Assembly: GCA_964576115.1 (NCBI GenBank)
Contig: CAZNUA010000008.1
Span: 1-64,000 of the forward strand
Direction of reading: 5' to 3'
Source: CAYSYY01 sp964576115 [NCBI: uncultured Gemmatimonadota bacterium]
Lineage (GTDB): Bacteria > Blakebacterota > Blakebacteria > Blakebacterales
Length of the DNA: 64,000 nt
The number at the start of each line of letters is the position of its first letter. Position 1 is the stretch's first letter. Positions 26,792-35,061 of this stretch are shown here, one piece after another. The position numbers were made by a program, and so were the translations under genes. The notes under the pieces were generated by a model. That model was not told the origin of the DNA and made no database searches. It saw only the letters and a list, made by a program, of their open reading frames with translations.

Positions 26792-28698
26792 GCCTGGCCT
26801 CTCCCCGCTCCGTCCGTACGATCCCCGCCGGTTTCACTCGCTGAGGTCGGCCTGGGGCCGGACCTGGTCGCCACCGCCTTGATCTGGGGATCCTTCGACT
26901 TGCGGGCCGCCGCGACGATGCGGCGCACCCGGGAGTTCGAGGCCCAGTTGCGGACCAGTATCTCCAGGGCTTCGAGCATCTCCGAACTCTTCGGCGCCAG
27001 GGCGTAGATGACGAAAAAACGCCGCTGCCAGGTCAATTCTATGAGAGCGGACAGCACCTCGGGTGAATCGGCGTACGCCAGGGCCCTGATACCGGCCCGG
27101 CGCATGGCCGCCGGCTCGCGCCGGTCGGTGGCCATGCGGATGAGCCGGGAAACCAGATCGGGGGGACAATCCCGGGCGATCTCGGTCAGCGCGAAAGACA
27201 CGATGTCTGGATCGGGATCGCGCAGGGCGGTATAGAGTACACGCTCCCGCTCATCGTCGAGCTGCAGGCCGAATTCGAGCGCCTGCCGGCGCACCCCCCG
27301 GTCGTCATCGAGATAAAAGGAGGAGGGATGAAAATTTTCGGGGAGCGGGTCGATCCGGCTCAGGATGCTGAGCATGGCGCCGCGTACCCGGGGATCGGGT
27401 TCCTCCAGACGTTCGACCGCCAGCGGACCGACCTCCCCACCCAGGGCGATCAGTCGTCGGGCGAGTTCGCCGCGCACGTCCTCCTGCGTAGCGTCCACCA
27501 GGGTTGCCAACAGAGCCGGGGCTGCGGCGGAACCGAAGATTCGGATCAATCGGTCGACGGCGTCCAGGTCGGGGGACTCTCCGGCCATGAGCCGTTGCAG
27601 ATTTTTCGGACGGCCGATCCACTCCCGGATCTCCCCGGCCCCGGCATTGTCTTCGGGTGCCGCTTCCAGGATGTCGGCTACCGTGCCGGCCCGGGCCTCG
27701 GCGACCAGGGTCTTCATGGACCGCTGGGCCGCGGGCGAGATCTCGGCCAGTTCGACCCCGAGCCGGAGCACACGTTCCGGCTCGATCGGTCCGACCCAGA
27801 CCGCCTCGACGGTCTCGAAGCCCTCCCCGACACCACCCGATGGGTCTCCCTCACCGGTCCGGCCCTCGAGCTGGCCGACCAGTTCGCCGAGCACCTCACC
27901 CGGCGAAACCCGTCGCTCGCTGCCCTCCCCGGCGAGCGATTTCCCGAGACGCGAAATCAGACCCAGCATGGTGGCGGCCGCCCGGTCCTGCCCCCCGCTC
28001 GAGCGGACCCGTTCGATGAGCCGGGCCACCGCCCGCTCGGGAATCCCGCCGACACCCTCGCTCTTCATGACTGTCTGGAACGCTTCCCGCAACCGGTCAC
28101 GGGCCCCGGAGTCGAGGTTGTCCAGCAGACCGGCGATCTGGCGCTGCAGCTCGCTCTCCCCGGCGTCGCCCGTACCCCCCGGGCCGCCCTCCCCGGCTTC
28201 GCCTCCCCGGCCGCTGCCGGCCAGCACGTCGCCGGTCTGGTCCTCATCATCGTCCTCCTCCGAGCCCCGGGCCAGTCTCAGGTCGGCATAGGGAACCGGT
28301 TCGAGATCGATATGCGGCCAGCGGGCCAGGACCTCGGGGGCTGAAGCTCCGAAGGGTTCTCCCACCGCTCCCGCCGCCTCGGCCAGCACACCCAACAGGC
28401 CGGCCAGTTCCTCGGTCGTGATCCCCGCCCGCAGAGTGATCTGGTGCAGCTGGTGGGAGTGGACGCGCCGGGCGAAACCGGACAGCAAAGCGCTGTCGGG
28501 ATCGGTCTCGATCCCGCCGCACACGATCCGGTCACCGGTCACCCGCATGTTCACGGCTTCTTCGGTGCGCAGCAGTTCCAGCAGCCGGTCGTGCACCTCG
28601 GCTGCGGTCGAGGTGCGCGCGGGATGCCCCTCCGGGTACATGCCGTAGCGCTGGACCGCCCGCGCCAGTTCGCTCAGCAGTCCCTCAATGTCCGCCAA
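26788..28698 (-). CDS. HEAT-repeat-like protein with GHPAR-type N-terminal domain
   Basis: 636 residues. Residues 1-110 (ELARAVQRYGMYPEGHPAR, TGDRIVCGGIETDP, GITTEELAGLLGVLAE) are homologous to the N-terminus of the downstream HD-GYP protein. Residues 145-185 are an acidic, glycine-rich low-complexity linker. From about residue 400 the protein is made of alpha-helical repeats resembling HEAT/armadillo units (DVRGELARRLIALGGE, DPDPDIVSFALTEIARD, PAAMRRAGIRALAYADSPE). No catalytic motif. It probably acts as a binding partner or scaffold for the HD-GYP protein. Overlaps the upstream M14 gene by 14 bases. Confidence 0.75.
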   Translation of the reverse strand: MADIEGLLSELARAVQRYGMYPEGHPARTSTAAEVHDRLLELLRTEEAVNMRVTGDRIVCGGIETDPDSALLSGFARRVHSHQLHQITLRAGITTEELAGLLGVLAEAAGAVGEPFGASAPEVLARWPHIDLEPVPYADLRLARGSEEDDDEDQTGDVLAGSGRGGEAGEGGPGGTGDAGESELQRQIAGLLDNLDSGARDRLREAFQTVMKSEGVGGIPERAVARLIERVRSSGGQDRAAATMLGLISRLGKSLAGEGSERRVSPGEVLGELVGQLEGRTGEGDPSGGVGEGFETVEAVWVGPIEPERVLRLGVELAEISPAAQRSMKTLVAEARAGTVADILEAAPEDNAGAGEIREWIGRPKNLQRLMAGESPDLDAVDRLIRIFGSAAAPALLATLVDATQEDVRGELARRLIALGGEVGPLAVERLEEPDPRVRGAMLSILSRIDPLPENFHPSSFYLDDDRGVRRQALEFGLQLDDERERVLYTALRDPDPDIVSFALTEIARDCPPDLVSRLIRMATDRREPAAMRRAGIRALAYADSPEVLSALIELTWQRRFFVIYALAPKSSEMLEALEILVRNWASNSRVRRIVAAARKSKDPQIKAVATRSGPRPTSASETGGDRTDGAGRGQA

Positions 28699-30019
28699 GA
28701 CGCATCACCATGTCGCTTTCCCTTTCGGATCCTCGCCGCAGAGTCAGAACCACCGGTTCGCCCACCAGCAGCCAGCGGCCGCCGGCTTCGGGAGCGCTCA
28801 TCGGTCCCTCGGGATGAATGAAGAGACCGGTTGCATCGATGACTTCGAGAGCATACACCCCTTCCAGGTCGCCGACATCGGTCACGATCAGACCTTCCCG
28901 CCGCACACCGTCCTCCCAGGCCAGGGCCAGATCGAGCCGGACCGGTTCGCCCCGGTTCAGGACCACCATCCCCCCCCGGAGCAGGAGATCGTGGGTGAAC
29001 CCGTGGTTGGGAGGCAGATTGTCGTAGAGTTGCGGGTCGGCCCGGCGCCAGTCGCCGGTGGCGATGAGGTCGAGCGCTGTGAGCAGGGCCATGCCGTTGA
29101 GGTCCCGCAGGCGCTGTTTTTCAGGGTCGTTGTCGAGCACCCCCGTTTCGATCAGAACGGTGCTGGTCCCCCACTTCTGCATCAGATCCCCGAAAGCCCG
29201 GGGATTGAAGGCGTCGTTGTATCGGGCCACCCGCCCGGGGACCTCGGACTCGAGCACGGCCGCCAGAGCCGCGGCCACGAACCGGGCCCGCTCCCGGACC
29301 GGTCCCCAGCTGCGGTCGGCGTCGGCTGCCGGCGCCAGCAGGGCGAAAGCCGCCCGCTCGCCGCCGCGCCCCGCCTGCGTGTGCGGGTTCTGATCGTGCA
29401 GATTGAAACCGAAGTCGGGGGCGAAGTCGTCGCGGACCTGCTTGAGAATCCGGCCCTCGGGAGTCGCCAGACGCCGGGCGTCGCGGTTGACGTCGACACC
29501 GAACGCGTTGCGGCGCTGAAAAAGCCGGGCCCCGTCGGGATTGAGCATGGGGATCATCACGATCGTCAGTTCGTCATGCAACCGCCGGGCCAGAGGATGT
29601 GAAGGTTCGGCGGCCAGAAAGGCAATCAGGTCTGCCAGGGCCATGGTGGCGGAAGATTCGTCGCCGTGCATCTGCGACCAGAGCAGAACCCGCACCGGGC
29701 CGTTCCCGTATCGGACGGTGAGAATCGAGCGCCCCTGGACCGAGCGTCCGGCTTCGGCGACCTCGAAGGGGCCGGCCGACAGCGGGCCCCCGAGCGCCGT
29801 CCAGAGCTCGTCGTGGGTAAAGCGGCGGGTTGCGATCCCGGCCACCCGGTGCCGTCGCACGAGCGTCAGGGCGCGCTCGCCCAGAGCCCTCACCTCGGAC
29901 GCAAAGGCCGGATCGGAAGGTGCGGGATCCGACCGGCGCACCGGTTCGGCCCGGTGGGCGCAACCGGCGGCCAGCAACAACCCGATCAGAAGCAGTCTGA
30001 CTTTCATGCCTTTCTTCAC
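28685..30019 (-). CDS. M14-family zinc carboxypeptidase, lipoprotein
   Basis: 444 residues from a GTG at 30019 (GAGGT upstream); an ATG four codons in is also possible. Lipoprotein signal LLAAGC. Zinc ligands and catalytic residues of family M14: SQMHGDES (His and Glu), NLHDQN (His) and VLIETG (Glu), with LNPDGARLF and VDVNRDARR for the substrate carboxylate. M14 peptidases remove C-terminal residues or cleave peptidoglycan peptides. The last 100 residues form a beta-rich domain. It is 4 bases after the tricorn gene, so the two exported peptidases are cotranscribed with the HEAT and HD-GYP regulators. Confidence 0.88.
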   Translation of the reverse strand: MKKGMKVRLLLIGLLLAAGCAHRAEPVRRSDPAPSDPAFASEVRALGERALTLVRRHRVAGIATRRFTHDELWTALGGPLSAGPFEVAEAGRSVQGRSILTVRYGNGPVRVLLWSQMHGDESSATMALADLIAFLAAEPSHPLARRLHDELTIVMIPMLNPDGARLFQRRNAFGVDVNRDARRLATPEGRILKQVRDDFAPDFGFNLHDQNPHTQAGRGGERAAFALLAPAADADRSWGPVRERARFVAAALAAVLESEVPGRVARYNDAFNPRAFGDLMQKWGTSTVLIETGVLDNDPEKQRLRDLNGMALLTALDLIATGDWRRADPQLYDNLPPNHGFTHDLLLRGGMVVLNRGEPVRLDLALAWEDGVRREGLIVTDVGDLEGVYALEVIDATGLFIHPEGPMSAPEAGGRWLLVGEPVVLTLRRGSERESDMVMRLGGH

Positions 30020-30023
30020 CGGC

Positions 30024-33000
30024 TCACCTCTTCCAGACCCGGATCGGATAGGGCGGCCGCTCAGACTGCACGGGAGGATTGGCCTCGAGTTGACGCAGGA
30101 TCTCCTCGATCGCCCGTTCGAGCTGCGGATCGCGCCCCGCGATCACATCGGCCGGGAACTGCTCGACCTCGATGTCGGGCGGCACTCCCACGTTCTCGAC
30201 CACGAAGCCGTCCTCGGTCCAGATGGCCAGGTTCGGCGCCGTGACTGACCCCCCGTCGAGCAGAACGGGGAATCCCAGGGTGCCGACCAGTCCTCCCCAG
30301 GTCCGCCGGCCGATCAGCAGACCCAGGCCGAGTTTGCGCCACATCCAGGGCAGCAGATCGCCCCCCGAACCGGCGGTCTCGTCGATCAGCATCACTTTCG
30401 GGCCCTGGATCGAGGAGAGCGGTGTGGGCAGGTCCTCGCCGTAGCGCATCGCCCAGTGGCAGATTTCGGGCCGGCGCAGCAGGTCGATGTAGTAATCGGC
30501 CACCGAGCCGCCGCCGTTGAACCGCTCGTCGACGATGATGGCGTCCTTGTGCGCCTGGGGGAAGAAGTAGCGTTTGAAATAGACATGCCCCGAGGTGGAC
30601 GTGTTGGGCACATAGGTGTAGGCCACCCGGCCGCCGGTGGCTTCGTCGACCCGGCGCAGGTTACCCTCGACCCAGTCGCGGTTGCGCAGGGCATATTCGG
30701 AGGTGATCGGGACGACCGTGACGGTGCGCGCCTCGCGGCCGTCGGGGCGCGGTCCGACCGTGATCTCGACCATCTTCCCGGTGGTGTTCTCGAAACGGGC
30801 GTAGAGGTTGTCGGGGGGGCGCAGTTCGACCCCGTTGACGGCCAGCAGGTACTCGCCGGCCTGCACCTCGACCCCCGGCTCTGTCAGCGGCGAGCGCAGA
30901 TTCCCGTTCCAGTTCAGGCCGCCGTAGACCTTCTCGAACCGGTAGCGGCCCCGGTCGATCACGTAGTCGGCTCCGAGCAGCCCGCCGGGCACGCTCTCGG
31001 CCCGGTGCAGGTAATCCCCCCCGCCGACCCGGTGGTGGCCGACCCCGATTTCGGAGCACATCCACATCATGACCCGGTTCAGATCGGCCCGGGTGGCGCA
31101 GTGAGGCAGGAAGATGCTGTATTTCTCGCGCATCGCCGGCCAGTCGGCGCCGTGCATGCCGGGGTCGTAGAAGTAATCGCGGTTGATCCGCCAGGCCTCG
31201 TTGAAGATCTGCTCCCACTCGGCGCGGGGATCGATCCGGACTTCGATCTCATCGACCGCCAGACGCCCCGACCCGGGCCGGATCGCACTCCCGGCACCGG
31301 CGATCAGCCAGTTCGAGCCCTGCAATACCAGCACCTTCTTCCGGTCGGCCGACAGACGGTAGTCTCTGACCCCTTCGAGCAGGGTTTCTTCGGAGCGCTC
31401 CTCCAGATCGAAGAGGCAGAGGCTGGTGGTCCGGTCAGCAGCGGTCTTCAGGTAATAGAGGGTGCCCGCGGGGCCGGCCTGCAGGTTGGTGTAAAGGGCC
31501 GAGCGCAGAGGCAGGGCGAGGATGCGCTGATCGAGCCCGGAGAAATCGATCACGACCTCGACCTCTTCGGCGCTCTCATCCCTCTCACGGCCGCCGCGTG
31601 TCGTGCCTGCCTGCTCACCGGCCTCGCCGGCGGCCTCCTCGTCACTGCGGCGCGCCAGGGGTGAGAGTTCCCCCTGCGGCAGGACCGCCAGGTAGAGAGC
31701 GTTCGACATCTCCATGTCGGCGTTCGACATCGCGAACCAGCTGCGCACCGGCCCGGCATCGGTCGAAGCGGCCATATAGAGGTATTTCCCGCCGGCATCG
31801 AAGACAGGTGAGGTCACATCGCTCAGGCCGTCGGTGATGTGATAGGAGCGGTCCTCGGCGACACTGTAGAGATAGACCTGCTGGAAATAGGTCCGGGTGT
31901 AGAGGGTGTAGGCCAGCCAGCGCGAATCGGGCGACCAGTTGTGATGCATGATCTTCTGCGGACCGTAGAGAATCTCCCGGGCGATCTCCTTCACCTCGCC
32001 CGAAGCGACGTCGAGCACGTAGAGCGACCACGAATTGTCGCTGAAACTGATCCGGGTTCCGTCCGGCGACCAGACCGGATCCTCGTAGAAGCCCGCTCCC
32101 GGAACCGCGAAGGTGCGCACCTCGCCCTCTCCATCCTGGGGAGCGAGGACGAGTTCGTATTCGCCCGAGGCGTCGGAGAAATACGCGATCTGCGTACCGT
32201 CGGGCGACCAGGCCGGGGAACGCTCGTGCGAATCCGAAGTGGCGGTGAGCAGGCGCACGTCGCCCTCCTCGGCCGGCACGGTGGCGATGTCGCCCCGGAA
32301 CTCGAACACGGCCCGCACCCCCGAGGGGGAGATGTCGGCGTTGCGCACCCAGCGGGCCCCGCTGATGTAGCGCGGCCTGACCTCGAGCAGATCGGCGGCC
32401 ACGCCGATCGTGAGACGGCCGCAGGTATCGGTCGCGGGATCGAAGAGATGCAGCCAGCCGGCCTGCTCGTAGATGATCATCCCGGCTCCGGCCGAGCAGT
32501 TGACGATGGGGAAATCCTCGTGCCGGGTGTGCTGGACGACTTCCTTCGAGCGGGGATCGAAGCTGAAGAGATTGAACTCCCCGTTGCGGTCGGAGCGGAA
32601 CCAGACACGGTCATCGAACCACATCGGATCGGTGTCGTTGCAGCGCCCCTCCGGCTGCGGGATCTGCTCCACGTCGTGAGTGCGGGTATTGTACAGCCAG
32701 ATCCGCGAAGCGGTGCCCCCGCGGTAGTTCTTCCACTGGTTAAAGCGCTCCCCCAGCGGAGTGTAGGCCATCATCCGGCCGTCGGGACTGTAGACGGCCT
32801 TATCGGCGTTCGGGATCGGCAGCGCCGTCGGATGCCCCCCCTCGACCGGAATGGTGAAGAGCTGGGAATACCGGTTGGTGAAGGTCTGGCGCGAGGAACG
32901 GAAGAGCACCTCCGAACCGTCGGTCGTAAAGCCCTGCACCACATCGGCCCCGGGGTGCCAGGTCAACCGGCGCGGCACTCCACCGGCGCTCTCGACCACG

Positions 33001-33287
33001 TAGACATCGGTGTTTCCGTCATACTGGGCGCTGAAGGCCAGCAGCCGGCCGTCGGGAGAAAAGCGCGGATTCGATTCGCTGCCGACATGGGTGGTCAGGC
33101 GCCGGACCCCGCTCCCATCGCGGTTGGCGGTCCAGAGATCTCCGGCGTAGAGGAAGGCGATAGCCCCGGCGCTGACCGCCGGTTCGGCGAGCAGTCGGGT
33201 ATCGCGGATGTCCTGGGCATCGGTCGTGAGCGGACCCGCCCCCGGAAGCAGGAGCAGGGCAACGAGTGCCAGCGGCTTCGTTCTCAT
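30024..33287 (-). CDS. Tricorn-type serine protease, exported
   Basis: 1087 residues from ATG 33287, which gives a clean signal peptide (LALVALLLLPGAG to DAQ); the open frame extends to 33497. The N-terminal 650 residues form WD40-like beta-propellers (NPRFSPDGRLLAFSAQYDG, SPAWSPDGTQIAYFSD). Then come the tricorn core, a PDZ-like segment, and an S41-like catalytic domain with GVGHHRV (His) and DETAGSGGD (Ser974), plus VDERFNGGGSVADYY. Tricorn enzymes degrade peptides made by other proteases. The signal peptide points to the periplasm, unlike the cytosolic archaeal tricorn. Confidence 0.93.
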   Translation of the reverse strand: MRTKPLALVALLLLPGAGPLTTDAQDIRDTRLLAEPAVSAGAIAFLYAGDLWTANRDGSGVRRLTTHVGSESNPRFSPDGRLLAFSAQYDGNTDVYVVESAGGVPRRLTWHPGADVVQGFTTDGSEVLFRSSRQTFTNRYSQLFTIPVEGGHPTALPIPNADKAVYSPDGRMMAYTPLGERFNQWKNYRGGTASRIWLYNTRTHDVEQIPQPEGRCNDTDPMWFDDRVWFRSDRNGEFNLFSFDPRSKEVVQHTRHEDFPIVNCSAGAGMIIYEQAGWLHLFDPATDTCGRLTIGVAADLLEVRPRYISGARWVRNADISPSGVRAVFEFRGDIATVPAEEGDVRLLTATSDSHERSPAWSPDGTQIAYFSDASGEYELVLAPQDGEGEVRTFAVPGAGFYEDPVWSPDGTRISFSDNSWSLYVLDVASGEVKEIAREILYGPQKIMHHNWSPDSRWLAYTLYTRTYFQQVYLYSVAEDRSYHITDGLSDVTSPVFDAGGKYLYMAASTDAGPVRSWFAMSNADMEMSNALYLAVLPQGELSPLARRSDEEAAGEAGEQAGTTRGGRERDESAEEVEVVIDFSGLDQRILALPLRSALYTNLQAGPAGTLYYLKTAADRTTSLCLFDLEERSEETLLEGVRDYRLSADRKKVLVLQGSNWLIAGAGSAIRPGSGRLAVDEIEVRIDPRAEWEQIFNEAWRINRDYFYDPGMHGADWPAMREKYSIFLPHCATRADLNRVMMWMCSEIGVGHHRVGGGDYLHRAESVPGGLLGADYVIDRGRYRFEKVYGGLNWNGNLRSPLTEPGVEVQAGEYLLAVNGVELRPPDNLYARFENTTGKMVEITVGPRPDGREARTVTVVPITSEYALRNRDWVEGNLRRVDEATGGRVAYTYVPNTSTSGHVYFKRYFFPQAHKDAIIVDERFNGGGSVADYYIDLLRRPEICHWAMRYGEDLPTPLSSIQGPKVMLIDETAGSGGDLLPWMWRKLGLGLLIGRRTWGGLVGTLGFPVLLDGGSVTAPNLAIWTEDGFVVENVGVPPDIEVEQFPADVIAGRDPQLERAIEEILRQLEANPPVQSERPPYPIRVWKR

Positions 33288-33416
33288 GGTCGGGTACCTT
33301 TCTTCGATTCCGTCGTTCCGGTCTGATCCGATCCGAGTGTAATCCCCCGGCCCCGGCTGCGCCAATCCCGCCGTGGCCGGACGCCGGGTTGGCTGTACCC
33401 GCGGTGCGGTTGCAGG

Positions 33417-33422
33417 TAGAAT
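33417..33422 (+). promoter_or_regulatory. Candidate -10 for the aldehyde dehydrogenase gene
   Basis: TAGAAT, one mismatch from TATAAT, sits 54 bases before the GTG start, in the divergent spacer shared with the tricorn operon. No good -35 is present at the right distance, so confidence is low. Confidence 0.25.
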
Positions 33423-33475
33423 CCCCTCCGGAGTCGAGCGGACCCTGGACAGCCCTGACACCCAGGAGGAATGCG

Positions 33476-35044
33476 GTGACCATCGACGAGATCGCAACGC
33501 GGCTCGACCGGGCGAACCTCGACCGCCTTGCCGCCCGGGTGACAGCGCTCGGAGCCCGGGAGAGCTTCGCCGTCGCGGCCCCCTGGACCGGCGAAGTCCT
33601 GGCCGAGGCGCCGCTGTGCACCGCCGCCGACGCGCTCGCAGCCGTCGCCGGAGCCCGGGAGGTCCAGCGGGAGTGGGCCGCCCGCCCGCTCCGGAAGCGG
33701 GCCCGCCTGCTGGTCGGGATCCACGACCTGATCTGGCGCGAGAGCGAGGCGATCCTCGACATTATCCAGGCCGAGACCGGCAAGGCCCGCTGTCACTGTT
33801 TCGAAGAGGTGGGCGATGTCGCCGTCATGGCCCGCTACTACGCCTTCCACGGCCCCCGCCACCTGCGCCCCCGCCGCCGGCGCGGCGGCGTTCCTCTCCT
33901 GACCCGGATCCGCGAATACCGTCACCCGGTCGGGATCGCGGCCCTGATCTCGCCCTGGAACTACCCTCTGACGCTGAGTCTCTCCGATCTGCTCGCCGCC
34001 CTGCTGGCGGGCAATGGTGCGGTCCTCAAGCCCGACCGGCTCACACCGTTTACCGCCCTGTGGGCCCTCGACCTGCTCGAACGCGCCGGCCTTCCGGCGG
34101 GGCTGGTGCGGGTCGTGACCGGCCGGGGCTCAGAACTGGCCCCGGCCCTGATCGCGGCCTCCGACTTCCTGATGTTCACCGGCAGTACGCAGACCGGTCG
34201 GCTGCTCGCTTCGGAGGCCGGATCGCATCTCGTCGACTGCACCATGGAACTGGGCGGCAAGAACGCCATGATCGTCTGCGCCGGAGCCGATCTGGACCGG
34301 GCGGCGCGGGTGGCGGTCTGGGACTGTTTTTCCTCCACCGGACAGCTCTGTGTGTCGATCGAACGAATCTACGTCGAGGCGGCGGTCGCCGACGACTTCG
34401 CCGCCCGGTTCGTGCGCGAAACGGAACGGCTTCGCCTCGGGGCCGCTTTCGATTACTCCGCCGACATGGGTTCGCTGATCAGTGCCGAGCAGCTGGCCAA
34501 GGTCACCGCTCATGTCGATGAGGCGGTCGCGGCCGGGGCCCGCGTGCTGACCGGCGGCCGCCCCCGCCCCGATCTGGGCCCCCTCTTCTACGAACCGACC
34601 ATCCTGAGTGATGTCCCTGAAGACGCGGTCGTCCTGGGCGAGGAGACCTTCGGTCCGGTCGTATCTCTTCTCCCGGTCGCCGGGATCGAGGAGGCCGTCG
34701 CGGCCGCCAACGATTCCCCCTACGGCCTGAACGCCGCGGTCTGGGACCGCAACGCGCGCCGCGCCCGGGCCCTCGCCCGGCGCCTGGAAACCGGTACGGT
34801 GAGCGTGAACGATTCCTACCGGGCCAGCTGGATCAGTGCCGACGCCCCTCAGGGGGGGTGGAAAGACTCGGGGCTGGGACGCCGGCACGGCCGGGAGGGT
34901 CTGCTCAAATACACCGAGGTGCAGACCGTGGCGGTTCAGCGCCTGCTGCCGATCGGCCCCCCTCCCGGCTGGAGCGAGGAACGCTTCCACCGCCTGCTCG
35001 AACGCCTGCTCCGGCTCCTGCGCCGTATTCCCGGCCTGCGCTGA
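33476..35044 (+). CDS. Aldehyde dehydrogenase, succinate-semialdehyde dehydrogenase-like
   Basis: 522 residues from a GTG at 33476; AGGAGG is 6 bases upstream, though the frame is open from 33266. ALDH superfamily features: SPWNYPLT (cofactor pocket, residues 159-166), MELGGKNAM with catalytic Glu258, and STGQLCVSIERIYV with nucleophile Cys292. The CVSIER variant is typical of the actinobacterial-type succinate-semialdehyde dehydrogenase (GabD2/SSADH) group. It would oxidise an aldehyde, for example succinate semialdehyde, to the acid with NAD(P)+. Oxidation of glutamate semialdehyde from the HypD product is conceivable but not supported by motif evidence. Confidence 0.9.
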   Translation: MTIDEIATRLDRANLDRLAARVTALGARESFAVAAPWTGEVLAEAPLCTAADALAAVAGAREVQREWAARPLRKRARLLVGIHDLIWRESEAILDIIQAETGKARCHCFEEVGDVAVMARYYAFHGPRHLRPRRRRGGVPLLTRIREYRHPVGIAALISPWNYPLTLSLSDLLAALLAGNGAVLKPDRLTPFTALWALDLLERAGLPAGLVRVVTGRGSELAPALIAASDFLMFTGSTQTGRLLASEAGSHLVDCTMELGGKNAMIVCAGADLDRAARVAVWDCFSSTGQLCVSIERIYVEAAVADDFAARFVRETERLRLGAAFDYSADMGSLISAEQLAKVTAHVDEAVAAGARVLTGGRPRPDLGPLFYEPTILSDVPEDAVVLGEETFGPVVSLLPVAGIEEAVAAANDSPYGLNAAVWDRNARRARALARRLETGTVSVNDSYRASWISADAPQGGWKDSGLGRRHGREGLLKYTEVQTVAVQRLLPIGPPPGWSEERFHRLLERLLRLLRRIPGLR

Positions 35045-35061
35045 CGAGAGCGCAGACCGTA

